Assembly (NCBI GenBank): GCA_937927875.1
Contig: CALEYV010000165.1
Coordinates: forward strand, 1-24,029
Origin: an uncultured Actinomycetes bacterium
Lineage (GTDB): Bacteria > Actinomycetota > Acidimicrobiia > IMCC26256 > PALSA-555
Reading direction: 5' to 3'
DNA: 24,029 nt
In this document: piece after piece, positions 14,767-21,810 of the stretch
Layout of the letters: every line of letters starts with the position of its first letter
How positions within the stretch are numbered: position 1 is the first letter of the stretch
Translations under genes and position numbers: made by a program
Notes under the pieces: generated by a model
What the model was told of the DNA's origin: nothing
The model's database searches: none
The model's input: the letters and a program-made list of their open reading frames with translations, nothing else

Positions 14767-14958
14767 ATGAACCTCTACGTGCTGAGGACCTGGATCCGGG
14801 CCCGGTGGTCCCGCGACGAGCGGGGGGCCAACCTCGTCGAGTACCTGCTCCTCGTCAGCCTCATCGCGATCGCGGTGATGGCCGCCATCGCGTTCCTCGG
14901 CTCCCAGCTGAGCCCGAAGTTCAACGACGCCGGCAGCCACCTCAGCACCGGCAACTGA
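14767..14958 (+). CDS. flp: Flp-type type IVb prepilin
   Basis: A 63-residue prepilin, the structural subunit of a Tad pilus. A 20-residue basic leader (MNLYVLRTWIRARWSRDERG) ends in Gly at the prepilin peptidase site; the mature 43-residue protein begins ANLVEYLLLVSLIAIAVMAA, with the Glu at +5 and adjacent Tyr that define Flp pilins, a single hydrophobic alpha helix and a short polar tail (SQLSPKFNDAGSHLSTGN). The ATG at 14767 is selected because upstream in-frame sequence is antisense to coaE; GGAG at 14749-14752 is a weak, distant ribosome site. It is on the opposite strand from the other Tad genes and convergent with the membrane-protein gene, 10 bases between stops. No prepilin peptidase is in the window. 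Confidence 0.93.
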   Translation: MNLYVLRTWIRARWSRDERGANLVEYLLLVSLIAIAVMAAIAFLGSQLSPKFNDAGSHLSTGN

Positions 14959-14968
14959 GCCGGGCTCG

Positions 14969-16450
14969 CTACCGCACGTCGTCCCGCACCAGCAGCACCC
15001 GGGCCTGGTCCTGGGTGACGAGCCGCCAGTGCCCGGTCCCCTCGACGAGCGACACCAGCGGGTCGCCGCGCGGCCACACGATGACCTGGATGTCCCAGCG
15101 GGCGAGCACCGCCGCCCAGCCCGGGCGGGCCCGGGCGAGCGTGAAGTAGTCGTTGATGACGGCCCGCGGGTACATGTCGTAGCGGTCGTCGATGAACACG
15201 TGCTGGCGGGGCCAGAAGCGGAGGATGACGTACCCGGCGTCGGCGTCGGTGGTGAGCAGCCGCCGCCCGAGCAGCCCGTCGCGCTGCACGGTCTGCATCG
15301 CCGCCACCGGGTAGCCGTCGTAGGCGAAGCTCGGCTGCCCGGCCGCCCGGACCGTGAACACGGCGGTGACGAACACCAGCGCCGCCGCCAGCACCCAGCC
15401 GACGCCGCTCGCCCGCGCCGGCTCGGCCGGTCGGGGCCGGGCCACGACCCGGGCCACGATCGGGAGCCCCACCAGCGGCGCCAGCGCGACGTTGCGCAGC
15501 GCCCACAGACCGAGCAGCAGGAACGGCAGCGCCACCAGCAGGTCGCGGCGGGAGGCTCGGCCGCGGGCTCGAGCGACCACCACCGCGAACACGACGATCC
15601 AGAGCGCGAAGGCGATGCCGCGGGCGGTATGGAAGTCCGGGGAGCCCCACTCGACCACGTGGCGGAGGATGTCGGAGCGCGACAGCAGCGCGACGGGGAA
15701 GGTGACGAGCCCGACGCCGTAGGGGTTCACGAAGCAGGCGACGGCCGCGATGCCGGTGCCGAGGAGCAGCTGGCGTTCCCGGCCCTCGGTCGGGCGGTGG
15801 CCGTCGAGCCACCGGCCGGCGAGGTGCAGCGCCAGGTACGCGAACCCGAGCGCGAAGGTGCCGTGGACGTTCGCCCACAGCCACAGCAGGATCGGGATCG
15901 CGATCACCGGGCGGCGCCCCACCGGGCTGTCGGGGACCTCGACCACCCAGAGCAGGACGACGAGGGCGAGGAGCCCGAACACGAGCGGCCGCTCCGACCA
16001 GAGGGTGTCGAGCCCGGCCAGCGCGGCCGCGGTGAGCAGCGCGGCGCGGACCCGGTCGCCGGCCAGGCGGAGCGCGAGCCGGAAGGCGAGCACCGCGATG
16101 GCGACGCCGGTGAGGGCGACGACGACGCGGATCCCGAACGGCCCGACCACCCGGTTGATCACCGCGTAGCCGAGCTCGGCGAGCCAGGACTGCAGCACCC
16201 AGTGCGTACCGGGGGCCGTGAACGAGAACGGGTCGCGGTGCGGGAACCCGTGGTCCAGGATCAGCTCGCCGGCCCGCAGGTGCCAGAAGAACGAGTTGTC
16301 GGTGAGCCGCTCGAGGCCGATCGCCCACCCGAACAGCCCGAAGACGGCGGTGAAGAGGGCGTCGAGGCGCGGCCCGCCCGGCCCCGTCGCCGGCGGCGCG
16401 GCCGCGGTCGCGGGCGCGGGCGGCCGGCGGGCCTCGGTCGCGACGGCCAT
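14969..16450 (-). CDS. GT-C-like polytopic membrane protein at the end of the Tad operon
   Basis: A 493-residue membrane protein of unknown specific function. An N-terminal Ala/Pro-rich head is followed by a first helix (LFTAVFGLFGWAIGL), a conserved-looking external loop (TDNSFFWHLRAGELILDHG then FPHRDPFSFTAPGTHW), about nine further hydrophobic segments, and a soluble C-terminal part with HVFIDDRYDMYP. The D-x-x-F-W-H-x-R-x-G-E ... DPFS pattern and the late D-x-R-x-D motif recur in a family of bacterial membrane proteins that resemble GT-C glycosyltransferases; this is recollection of family pattern, not a search. Its ATG is 4 bases after the tadC stop, so it should be translated with the pilus genes. 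It lies beside flp. A role in modifying pilin or another surface protein is a reasonable guess only. Confidence 0.7.
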   Translation of the reverse strand: MAVATEARRPPAPATAAAPPATGPGGPRLDALFTAVFGLFGWAIGLERLTDNSFFWHLRAGELILDHGFPHRDPFSFTAPGTHWVLQSWLAELGYAVINRVVGPFGIRVVVALTGVAIAVLAFRLALRLAGDRVRAALLTAAALAGLDTLWSERPLVFGLLALVVLLWVVEVPDSPVGRRPVIAIPILLWLWANVHGTFALGFAYLALHLAGRWLDGHRPTEGRERQLLLGTGIAAVACFVNPYGVGLVTFPVALLSRSDILRHVVEWGSPDFHTARGIAFALWIVVFAVVVARARGRASRRDLLVALPFLLLGLWALRNVALAPLVGLPIVARVVARPRPAEPARASGVGWVLAAALVFVTAVFTVRAAGQPSFAYDGYPVAAMQTVQRDGLLGRRLLTTDADAGYVILRFWPRQHVFIDDRYDMYPRAVINDYFTLARARPGWAAVLARWDIQVIVWPRGDPLVSLVEGTGHWRLVTQDQARVLLVRDDVR

Positions 16451-16454
16451 GGCC

Positions 16455-17369
16455 CTACAGGGTCTTCGCCAGCGTGATCATCGCCGGCCCGAGGATGACG
16501 ACGAAGATCGACGGGAAGATGCAGAACACCATCGGGAACAGCATCTTCACCGGCGCCTTCTGCGCCTGCTGCTGAGCCCGGAGCCGGCGCCGGACCCGCA
16601 TCTCGTCGGCCTGGGACCGCAGGATGCGCGAGATCGACACGCCAAAGGTGTCGGCCTGCAGCATCGCCAGGATGAACGTGCGCAGCTCGGGGACGTCGCA
16701 GCGCTCGTCCATCGCCCGCAGCGCGTCGGCCCGGCTGGAGCCAAACCGCGTCTCCCGCAGCATCCGGCGGAACTCGTCCGACAGTGAGCCCGGGATGGCT
16801 GACGTGGTGCGCTCGAGCGCCTGCTCGAAGCCGAGGCCGGCCTCCACCGAGATGACGAGCAGGTCCAGGATGTCGGGGAGCTGCACCGCGATGTCGTGGC
16901 GACGCTCGTCGATGGCCCGGGACAGGTACACATCGGGCAGCACGAACGAGGCGCCCCAGAGGACGATCACGAACACGAAGGTGATGACGCCTGAGAGGCG
17001 GAGGCCGAAGAGGAACAGCGGCAGCCAGACCAGGCCGCTCATGAGCCCGAGCAGCTTCCAGACCAGGATCTGGTCGACGCTGATCTCGCTCGCCTTGCCG
17101 CCGAGCACGAGCTTGCGGGCCACCTGGTCCCGGTAGCCCTCGGGGGTGAAGCGCTGGGCCAGCTGCGACACCCCCTCGGCGAGCGGGTTGAACACCCGCT
17201 CGGTGATGGGAGCCAGCATCTCTTGATTGCGGATGTCCGCGATCTGGTAGCCCTCGAGGCGGCGGAGCGAGTCGCGCACCTCGGCCCGCTCGACGACCAC
17301 CCCGGTGGTGAGCAAGCCGATGAGCAGGACGGCGGCGCCGAGCGCGGCGGCGATCAGGATCGGGGGCAT
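16455..17369 (-). CDS. tadC: Tad pilus assembly inner-membrane protein TadC
   Basis: A 304-residue type II secretion F-domain (GspF-like) platform protein that works with TadB and the CpaF motor to extrude Flp pilin. It has an N-terminal helix (LIAAALGAAVLLIGLLTTGVV), a cytoplasmic segment, a helix pair (LLGLMSGLVWLPLFLFGL, VITFVFVIVLWGASFVLP), the F-domain core RHDIAVQLPDILDLLVISVEAGLGFEQALERT, then ELRTFILAMLQADTFGVSISRILR, and a C-terminal helix (LFPMVFCIFPSIFVVILGPAMI) preceded by QQAQKAPVKM. These are standard TadC/GspF positions. The start ATG (17369) shares one base with the TGA of tadB (TGATG). Order after tadB supports TadC over TadB. Confidence 0.93.
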   Translation of the reverse strand: MPPILIAAALGAAVLLIGLLTTGVVVERAEVRDSLRRLEGYQIADIRNQEMLAPITERVFNPLAEGVSQLAQRFTPEGYRDQVARKLVLGGKASEISVDQILVWKLLGLMSGLVWLPLFLFGLRLSGVITFVFVIVLWGASFVLPDVYLSRAIDERRHDIAVQLPDILDLLVISVEAGLGFEQALERTTSAIPGSLSDEFRRMLRETRFGSSRADALRAMDERCDVPELRTFILAMLQADTFGVSISRILRSQADEMRVRRRLRAQQQAQKAPVKMLFPMVFCIFPSIFVVILGPAMITLAKTL

Positions 17370-18364
17370 CAGACCTCGATCGCCATCAGCTTGCGGAGCC
17401 AGAGGAAGCCGAGGCCGGCCATCACCGCCGACACGACCACCGCGATGATGCCGATGCTCTCCTGGAACAGCACCTTCATGTAGTCGGGCTGGACCAGGTA
17501 GAGAACGCCCGCGAACGCGGGCGGGAAGATGCCGAGGATCCACGCCGACAGCCGGCCCTCGGCGGTGAGGGCGAGGATCTCGCGCTTGAGCCGCTCCCGC
17601 TCGGTCATGGTCCGCGACACCGTGTCGAGCAGCTCAGCCAGGTTCCCGCCGACCTCCCGCTGGATCCGGATGGCCATGACCGCCCACATCAGGTCGATGC
17701 TGTGCATCCGGTTCGCCGCGTCCTCGAGCGCGTCCTCGAGGTTGCGGCCCAGCCGGCTCTCGGTGAAGCAGCGCTGGAGCTCGCGCCGGGACGGCTCGGG
17801 CGCCTCCTCGGCGACCGCCTCCATCGCCTGGGCGAACGAGAACCCGGCTCGCATCGAGCCCGCGAACAGGTTCAGCACGTCGGGCAGCTGCATCTCGAAC
17901 TTCCGGAGCCGCCGGCGACGGCGCAGCTCGAGGAACACGATCGGTGCGACCCCGGCGAGCAGCGTGAGGACCAGCGCCGGTCCGAGGCCGATGAGGAGGA
18001 AGGCGCCGACGACCACGACGAACACGAAGGCCAGGTAGAAGAAGATGGCCTCGGTCGGGCGGACCGGGAGGTCCGCCTGGACGAGCTTCTCCTCGACCCG
18101 GGCCAGGAGCCCGACCCGCTCCGCGATGCGGCCCGTGAGCTCGGCCATGTCGTGCACGAGCCGCGTCTCGGCGAGGTCGCCGCGGACCGGCCCCCGGTCG
18201 TCCGGCTCGGGCTCCTCGCCGTAGCCGGTGAGCCGGCGCTCGAGCCGGCTGCGCCGGTCGCCGCTGATCAGCATGACGGCCAGGGCGAAGGCGAGCACGC
18301 CGGCGGCCATGAGCGCGGGCAGGATCAGCCGCCACGTCGAGTTCACGGCGAGCGCGCGCATCAT
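17369..18364 (-). CDS. tadB: Tad pilus assembly inner-membrane protein TadB
   Basis: A 331-residue GspF-domain protein, partner of TadC in the Tad pilus platform. The N-terminal helix (LILPALMAAGVLAFALAVMLI) is followed by a long cytoplasmic segment, two helices around FFYLAFVFVVVVGAFLLIGLG, and the F-domain core FEMQLPDVLNLFAGSMRAGFSFAQAMEAVAEEA, then AVMAIRIQREVGGNLAELLDTVSRTM (typical of TadB) and two C-terminal helices. The gene starts ATGATG. I use the first ATG (18364), which overlaps the cpaF TGA as ATGA; the second (18361) would shorten the protein by one residue. It is translationally coupled to both neighbours. Confidence 0.94.
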   Translation of the reverse strand: MMRALAVNSTWRLILPALMAAGVLAFALAVMLISGDRRSRLERRLTGYGEEPEPDDRGPVRGDLAETRLVHDMAELTGRIAERVGLLARVEEKLVQADLPVRPTEAIFFYLAFVFVVVVGAFLLIGLGPALVLTLLAGVAPIVFLELRRRRRLRKFEMQLPDVLNLFAGSMRAGFSFAQAMEAVAEEAPEPSRRELQRCFTESRLGRNLEDALEDAANRMHSIDLMWAVMAIRIQREVGGNLAELLDTVSRTMTERERLKREILALTAEGRLSAWILGIFPPAFAGVLYLVQPDYMKVLFQESIGIIAVVVSAVMAGLGFLWLRKLMAIEV

Positions 18365-19725
18365 CGCACCCCGCCTCGGCGGGACATCAGCTCCCCGGCG
18401 AACAGGGCGTGGTCGAGGGTGACGCCGAAGTTGGCGAGCCGCTCGCTGAACCCGGGCCGGATCCCGGTGCTCTTCAGCTGGCCGAGGAAGCGGCCGTCGT
18501 CGCCGATGCCCATCGAGTAGTCGAAGAGGTAGAGGTCCTGGAGCACGACGACGTCGCCCTCCATCCCCATCACCTCGCTGACGTGGGTGACCCGCCGGGT
18601 GCCGTCCCGGAGCCGGGAGAGGTGGACGATGAGGTCGAGCGCGGACGCCATCTGCTCGCGGATCACCCGCACCGGCAGGTCCATGCCCGCCATCAGGGCC
18701 ATGGTCTCGATGCGAGAGAGCGTGTCGCGGGGCGCGTTCGAGTGGACGGTGGTCAGCGACCCGTCGTGGCCGGTGTTCATCGCCTGGAGCATGTCGAGCG
18801 CCTCGGCGCCTCGGGCCTCGCCGACGACGATGCGGTCGGGCCGCATGCGCAGGGCGTTGCGGACCAGGTCCCGGATCCGGATCTCGCCTCGCCCCTCGAT
18901 GTTCGGGGGCCGGGCCTCGAGGCAGAGGACGTGGGGCTGCTGGAGCTGCAGCTCTTTGGCGTCCTCGATGGTGATGATGCGCTCGTCGGCGGGGATGAAC
19001 GCCGACAGCACGTTCAGCAGCGTCGTCTTGCCGGTGCCGGTCCCGCCGCTCACGACGACGTTGAGCCGGCCCCGGACACAGCAGTCGACGAAGTGGGCCA
19101 GCTGGTCCGACACCGTCCCCATCTGCATGAGGTCGTCGACGGTGAACGGGTCGGCCCGGAACCGACGGATGGTGAGGAACGGCCCGCCGATCGCCAGCGG
19201 GTGCACGATGCAGTTGACCCGGGAGCCGTCGGGCAGCCGGGCGTCGACCATCGGCGTCGCCTCGTCGACCCGGCGTCCGACCTGGCTGACGATCTTGTCG
19301 ATGATGCGCCGCAGGTGCTGCTCGTCGACGAAGCGGACGTCGCTCTGCACGATCCGGCCGTCCCGCTCCACGAAGACGTGGTGCGGCCCGTTGACCATGA
19401 TCTCGCTGATCCCCGGGTCGCGGAGCAGCCGATCGATGGGCCCGTACCCGAGGATGTCGTCGAAGACCGACTGGATGAGGGCCTGGCGCTCGGCCGACCC
19501 GAGGGCGAGCCGCTCCTGGGCCAGCGCCCGGTGTAGCTGCTCCTCGACCTGCTTGCGCAGCTCGGACTCCGAGACCCGCTGGTCGTAGAGCAGCGGACCC
19601 AGCTCGGAGACGACGAACTGGTGCATCTTCTGGCGCAGGTCCTCGAGCACGTGGGTGCGCGCGTTGGCGCGGGCCGGCGCGGCCGTGGTCGGCGCCGCGG
19701 GAGGCCACTGGCCGGTGACGGTCAT
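18361..19725 (-). CDS. cpaF: Tad pilus motor ATPase CpaF/TadA
   Basis: A 454-residue hexameric secretion ATPase of the TadA branch of the type II/IV secretion family that powers Flp pilus assembly from the cytoplasm. The N-terminal domain contains DILGYGPIDRLLRDPGISEIMVNG (90-113, characteristic of CpaF) and the linker DARLPDGSRVN. The ATPase domain has Walker A SGGTGTGKTTLLN (226-238), Asp box ITIEDAKELQL (251-261), Walker B RIVVGEARGAEALDML (298-313) and the His box TGHDGSLTTVHSN (318-330). All catalytic residues are present. The ATG (19725) overlaps the TGA of the cpaE gene as ATGA; its TGA overlaps the tadB start. Confidence 0.97.
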   Translation of the reverse strand: MTVTGQWPPAAPTTAAPARANARTHVLEDLRQKMHQFVVSELGPLLYDQRVSESELRKQVEEQLHRALAQERLALGSAERQALIQSVFDDILGYGPIDRLLRDPGISEIMVNGPHHVFVERDGRIVQSDVRFVDEQHLRRIIDKIVSQVGRRVDEATPMVDARLPDGSRVNCIVHPLAIGGPFLTIRRFRADPFTVDDLMQMGTVSDQLAHFVDCCVRGRLNVVVSGGTGTGKTTLLNVLSAFIPADERIITIEDAKELQLQQPHVLCLEARPPNIEGRGEIRIRDLVRNALRMRPDRIVVGEARGAEALDMLQAMNTGHDGSLTTVHSNAPRDTLSRIETMALMAGMDLPVRVIREQMASALDLIVHLSRLRDGTRRVTHVSEVMGMEGDVVVLQDLYLFDYSMGIGDDGRFLGQLKSTGIRPGFSERLANFGVTLDHALFAGELMSRRGGVR

Positions 19726-20954
19726 GCCCGCATCGCCTTCCGGGCCCGACGTCCGAGCTTGCCGCGGCTGTAGACCTCGGGACCGAGCAGCGACAGCGCG
19801 ATGCGGTCGAGGGCCCGGGCCGCCGGCGATGTCGGGGCATGCTCGACCACCGGCACCCCGGCGTTCACCGCGATCGGCACCGAGATGTCGGAGGGGATCG
19901 GGAACCGGGCCGGCAGCCCGAGGACCTGCTCGACCTCGGTGACGTCGAGCTTCACCTGGGTGTTGGCCCGGTTGAGCACCAGCCGCAGCTTCGGCCCCGC
20001 GATCGACAGCAGGTCGAGGGCCTGCATCCCGATCTTCAGGTTCTTCACGCTCGGGATGTCCATCCCGCCGACCAGCAGGACCTCGTCGGCGGCGTCGATG
20101 AGCGCCACCGCGACCTCGTCGAGCTGGGCGGGCAGGTCGGCGACCACGAACGCACAGGAGCCCGAGAGCACCCGGCAGACCTCCACCAGCTCGTTGGGCA
20201 GGAGGCCACCGGCGAGCAGGGGCTCGGTCGGGGCCGGCAGCACCAGCAGCCCGCTGGCCGGGTGTCGGGTGAGCATCGTGCGCACCAGCTCGCCGTCGCC
20301 GTACTGGGCGGCGGCGATGGCGTCGAGCACCGTGTGCTGGGGCGGCAGCCCGAGCAGCACCGCGACGTCCCCGAAGTTCACGTCGGCGTCGACGAGCGCG
20401 ACCCGATCGTCGGTGCGGTGGGCCAGGGCGACCGCGACGTTGATGGCGACGGTGCTCTTGCCCACGCCGCCCTTCGGCGAGAACACGACCACGAGCCGCC
20501 CGGGCGCGGAGCGCGTGGCGGCGACGGCCGGCACCCGGGACGCGGTCCCGGCGAGCAGCCCGCCCACCCGCGCCACGGCCTGGGTCAGCGCGGCGGCGTC
20601 GGGGGCGGCGACGGTGTCGCGGGCCCCGGCGCGGAGCGCGGCCTGCAGCAGCGGGGTCGTGACCTCGTCGGCGGCGAAGATGGCGCCCAGCTCGGGATGG
20701 GTGCTGACGAGCCGGTGGACCTGCTCGAAGCCGTACTCGGACGCCAGCCCGGGCCCGAAGACCGCCACGACGGGGCGCCCGGGTCGCAGCGCCTGCACCA
20801 GCTCCTCGATGGCGCCGAACTGGGCGGCGGTGGAGAGGCTGGTGCCGAGCCGCAGCCGCGACCGACCGTCCGGCTCGACGATCGCTACGTCGTAGGCGCT
20901 GGGCGCGGCCGGGCTCCAGTGGACGCCCGACGCGCCGCCGTGCTCGATGGCCAC
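19722..20954 (-). CDS. cpaE: Tad pilus localisation ATPase CpaE/TadZ
   Basis: A 410-residue MinD/ParA-superfamily protein that places the Tad apparatus at its cellular site. The N-terminal part (about 20-135, YDVAIVEPDG ... AALRAGARDTVAAPD) has the pattern of a receiver-like domain lacking a clear phosphorylation Asp. The ATPase domain begins VVVFSPKGGVGKSTVAINVA (155-174), a deviant Walker A with the signature Lys, continues with ALVDADVNFGDVAVLLGLP and VVADLPAQLDEVAVALIDAADEVLLV, and ends with an Arg/Lys-rich tail. The GTG start (20954) lies 4 bases after the cpaB stop. Its TGA overlaps the cpaF ATG. Confidence 0.93.
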   Translation of the reverse strand: MAIEHGGASGVHWSPAAPSAYDVAIVEPDGRSRLRLGTSLSTAAQFGAIEELVQALRPGRPVVAVFGPGLASEYGFEQVHRLVSTHPELGAIFAADEVTTPLLQAALRAGARDTVAAPDAAALTQAVARVGGLLAGTASRVPAVAATRSAPGRLVVVFSPKGGVGKSTVAINVAVALAHRTDDRVALVDADVNFGDVAVLLGLPPQHTVLDAIAAAQYGDGELVRTMLTRHPASGLLVLPAPTEPLLAGGLLPNELVEVCRVLSGSCAFVVADLPAQLDEVAVALIDAADEVLLVGGMDIPSVKNLKIGMQALDLLSIAGPKLRLVLNRANTQVKLDVTEVEQVLGLPARFPIPSDISVPIAVNAGVPVVEHAPTSPAARALDRIALSLLGPEVYSRGKLGRRARKAMRA

Positions 20955-20958
20955 GTGG

Positions 20959-21681
20959 CTACCGTCCGCTGGCCGGGACGGCCGCGCTCGGCGACGAGGC
21001 GCTGAGCGCGTGCAGGGTGAGGTAGAGGTTGCCGGCCTTGCTGGCGGTCACCACCTTCAACGCGTCGGGCACGCTCACCTCGAAGGTGATGAGCCCGCTG
21101 GCGCTGGCCTGCGCGCTGGGCTGCTGCCCGGCGCTGCCGCCGCTCGACGGCTGCTGCTGGCCCACCGCCAGCACCGGGACGGTCTGGAGGATGTACGACG
21201 CGTTGCCGGTGGTGGGGTCGATGACCGCCAGGTCGACGTGGTCGCCGGGCGCGATCGCGTACGCGACCCCGTGGGCGGCGTCGACGGACACCGTCACCGC
21301 GACGAGGCCCTTGTCGCTGATGGCGCCGGCCAGCGACCCGCCGCTGGCCTGGGAGGGCGCCACGAAGCTCTCGGCGGTGATGAACTGCTTCGTCCCGATC
21401 GTCGACGCCGCGACCCGGCCCCGGAGCGCCGAGGTGTCGGTCACCGCGTCGGGCGGGACGGTGCCGCGCAGCACCCGGGCGGTGGTGATCAGGCCGTTCT
21501 GGACCGCGTTCTCACCGCTGGTGCCCTTCGGGATGCTGCTCGAGGCGACGAACGCCTCGACGAGCGACACGTTGCGCTGCGCCCGCTGATCCGCCGACGA
21601 GACGTAGAAATAGACGCCGATCCCGGAGACGGCGGCGAGGATGACCGCCGCGGCCGCGATCAGGGTGCGGCGATGGCCCAC
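20959..21681 (-). CDS. cpaB: Flp pilus assembly protein CpaB/RcpC (SAF domain)
   Basis: A 240-residue, single-pass membrane-anchored protein of the CpaB/RcpC family. An N-terminal helix (LIAAAAVILAAVSGIGVYFYV, 7-27) is followed by an extracytoplasmic SAF-like domain: VEAFVASSSIPKGTSGENAVQNGLI, LRGRVAASTIGTKQFITAESF, then AVTVSVDAAHGVAYAIAPGDHVDLAVI (RcpC/CpaB core) and a Gln/Ser/Gly-rich insertion before the last strand. In diderms CpaB works near the RcpA secretin; no secretin is seen here, consistent with a monoderm. The GTG (21681) has GAGGGAG seven bases upstream. It is first in the cpaB-cpaE-cpaF-tadB-tadC operon and is preceded by a sigma-28-like promoter. Confidence 0.9.
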   Translation of the reverse strand: MGHRRTLIAAAAVILAAVSGIGVYFYVSSADQRAQRNVSLVEAFVASSSIPKGTSGENAVQNGLITTARVLRGTVPPDAVTDTSALRGRVAASTIGTKQFITAESFVAPSQASGGSLAGAISDKGLVAVTVSVDAAHGVAYAIAPGDHVDLAVIDPTTGNASYILQTVPVLAVGQQQPSSGGSAGQQPSAQASASGLITFEVSVPDALKVVTASKAGNLYLTLHALSASSPSAAVPASGR

Positions 21682-21705
21682 TGGCTCGCTCCCTCAGTCG
21701 GGCCC

Positions 21706-21722
21706 CCCTTGCGCCCCAAGGG
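21706..21722 (-). repeat. Small hairpin in the cpaB leader
   Basis: CCCTTG and CAAGGG form a perfect 6-bp stem with a 5-base loop, located 25-41 bases before the cpaB start and downstream of the inferred promoter. It has no T tract, so it is not a typical intrinsic terminator for rpsA. It may be incidental. Confidence 0.3.
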
Positions 21723-21737
21723 CTGTCCCGACCCTCA

Positions 21738-21766
21738 TCGTCGGCCCGCGCCTGGCCGACCTTGAG
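21738..21766 (-). promoter_or_regulatory. Sigma-28-like promoter of the cpaB Tad operon
   Basis: On the - strand CTCAAG (21766-21761), 15 bases, then GCCGACGA (21745-21738), ending 56 bases before the cpaB GTG. It shares the CTCAAG hexamer and six of eight bases of the -10 octamer with the flp promoter, and a similar distance to the start codon. The 129-base gap to rpsA holds nothing else recognisable apart from the small hairpin. Confidence 0.45.
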
Positions 21767-21810
21767 ACGAACTGCGGAGAGGGGGCGGCGCGCTGGGGGC
21801 GCGGCCCGAG

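Noticed and set aside
12565..14958. A 797-codon + strand open frame running antisense through uvrB and coaE and ending in flp
   Set aside because: Only the last 63 codons, from the ATG at 14767, look like a protein (Flp pilin). The rest is a shadow of GC-rich codons opposite uvrB and coaE, rich in Arg/Gly/His/Val with no domain.
14941..14959. CTCAG/CTGAG inverted repeat at the end of flp as a terminator
   Set aside because: The stem is only 5 bp with a 9-base loop, overlaps the coding end and has no T tract; expected by chance in this composition.
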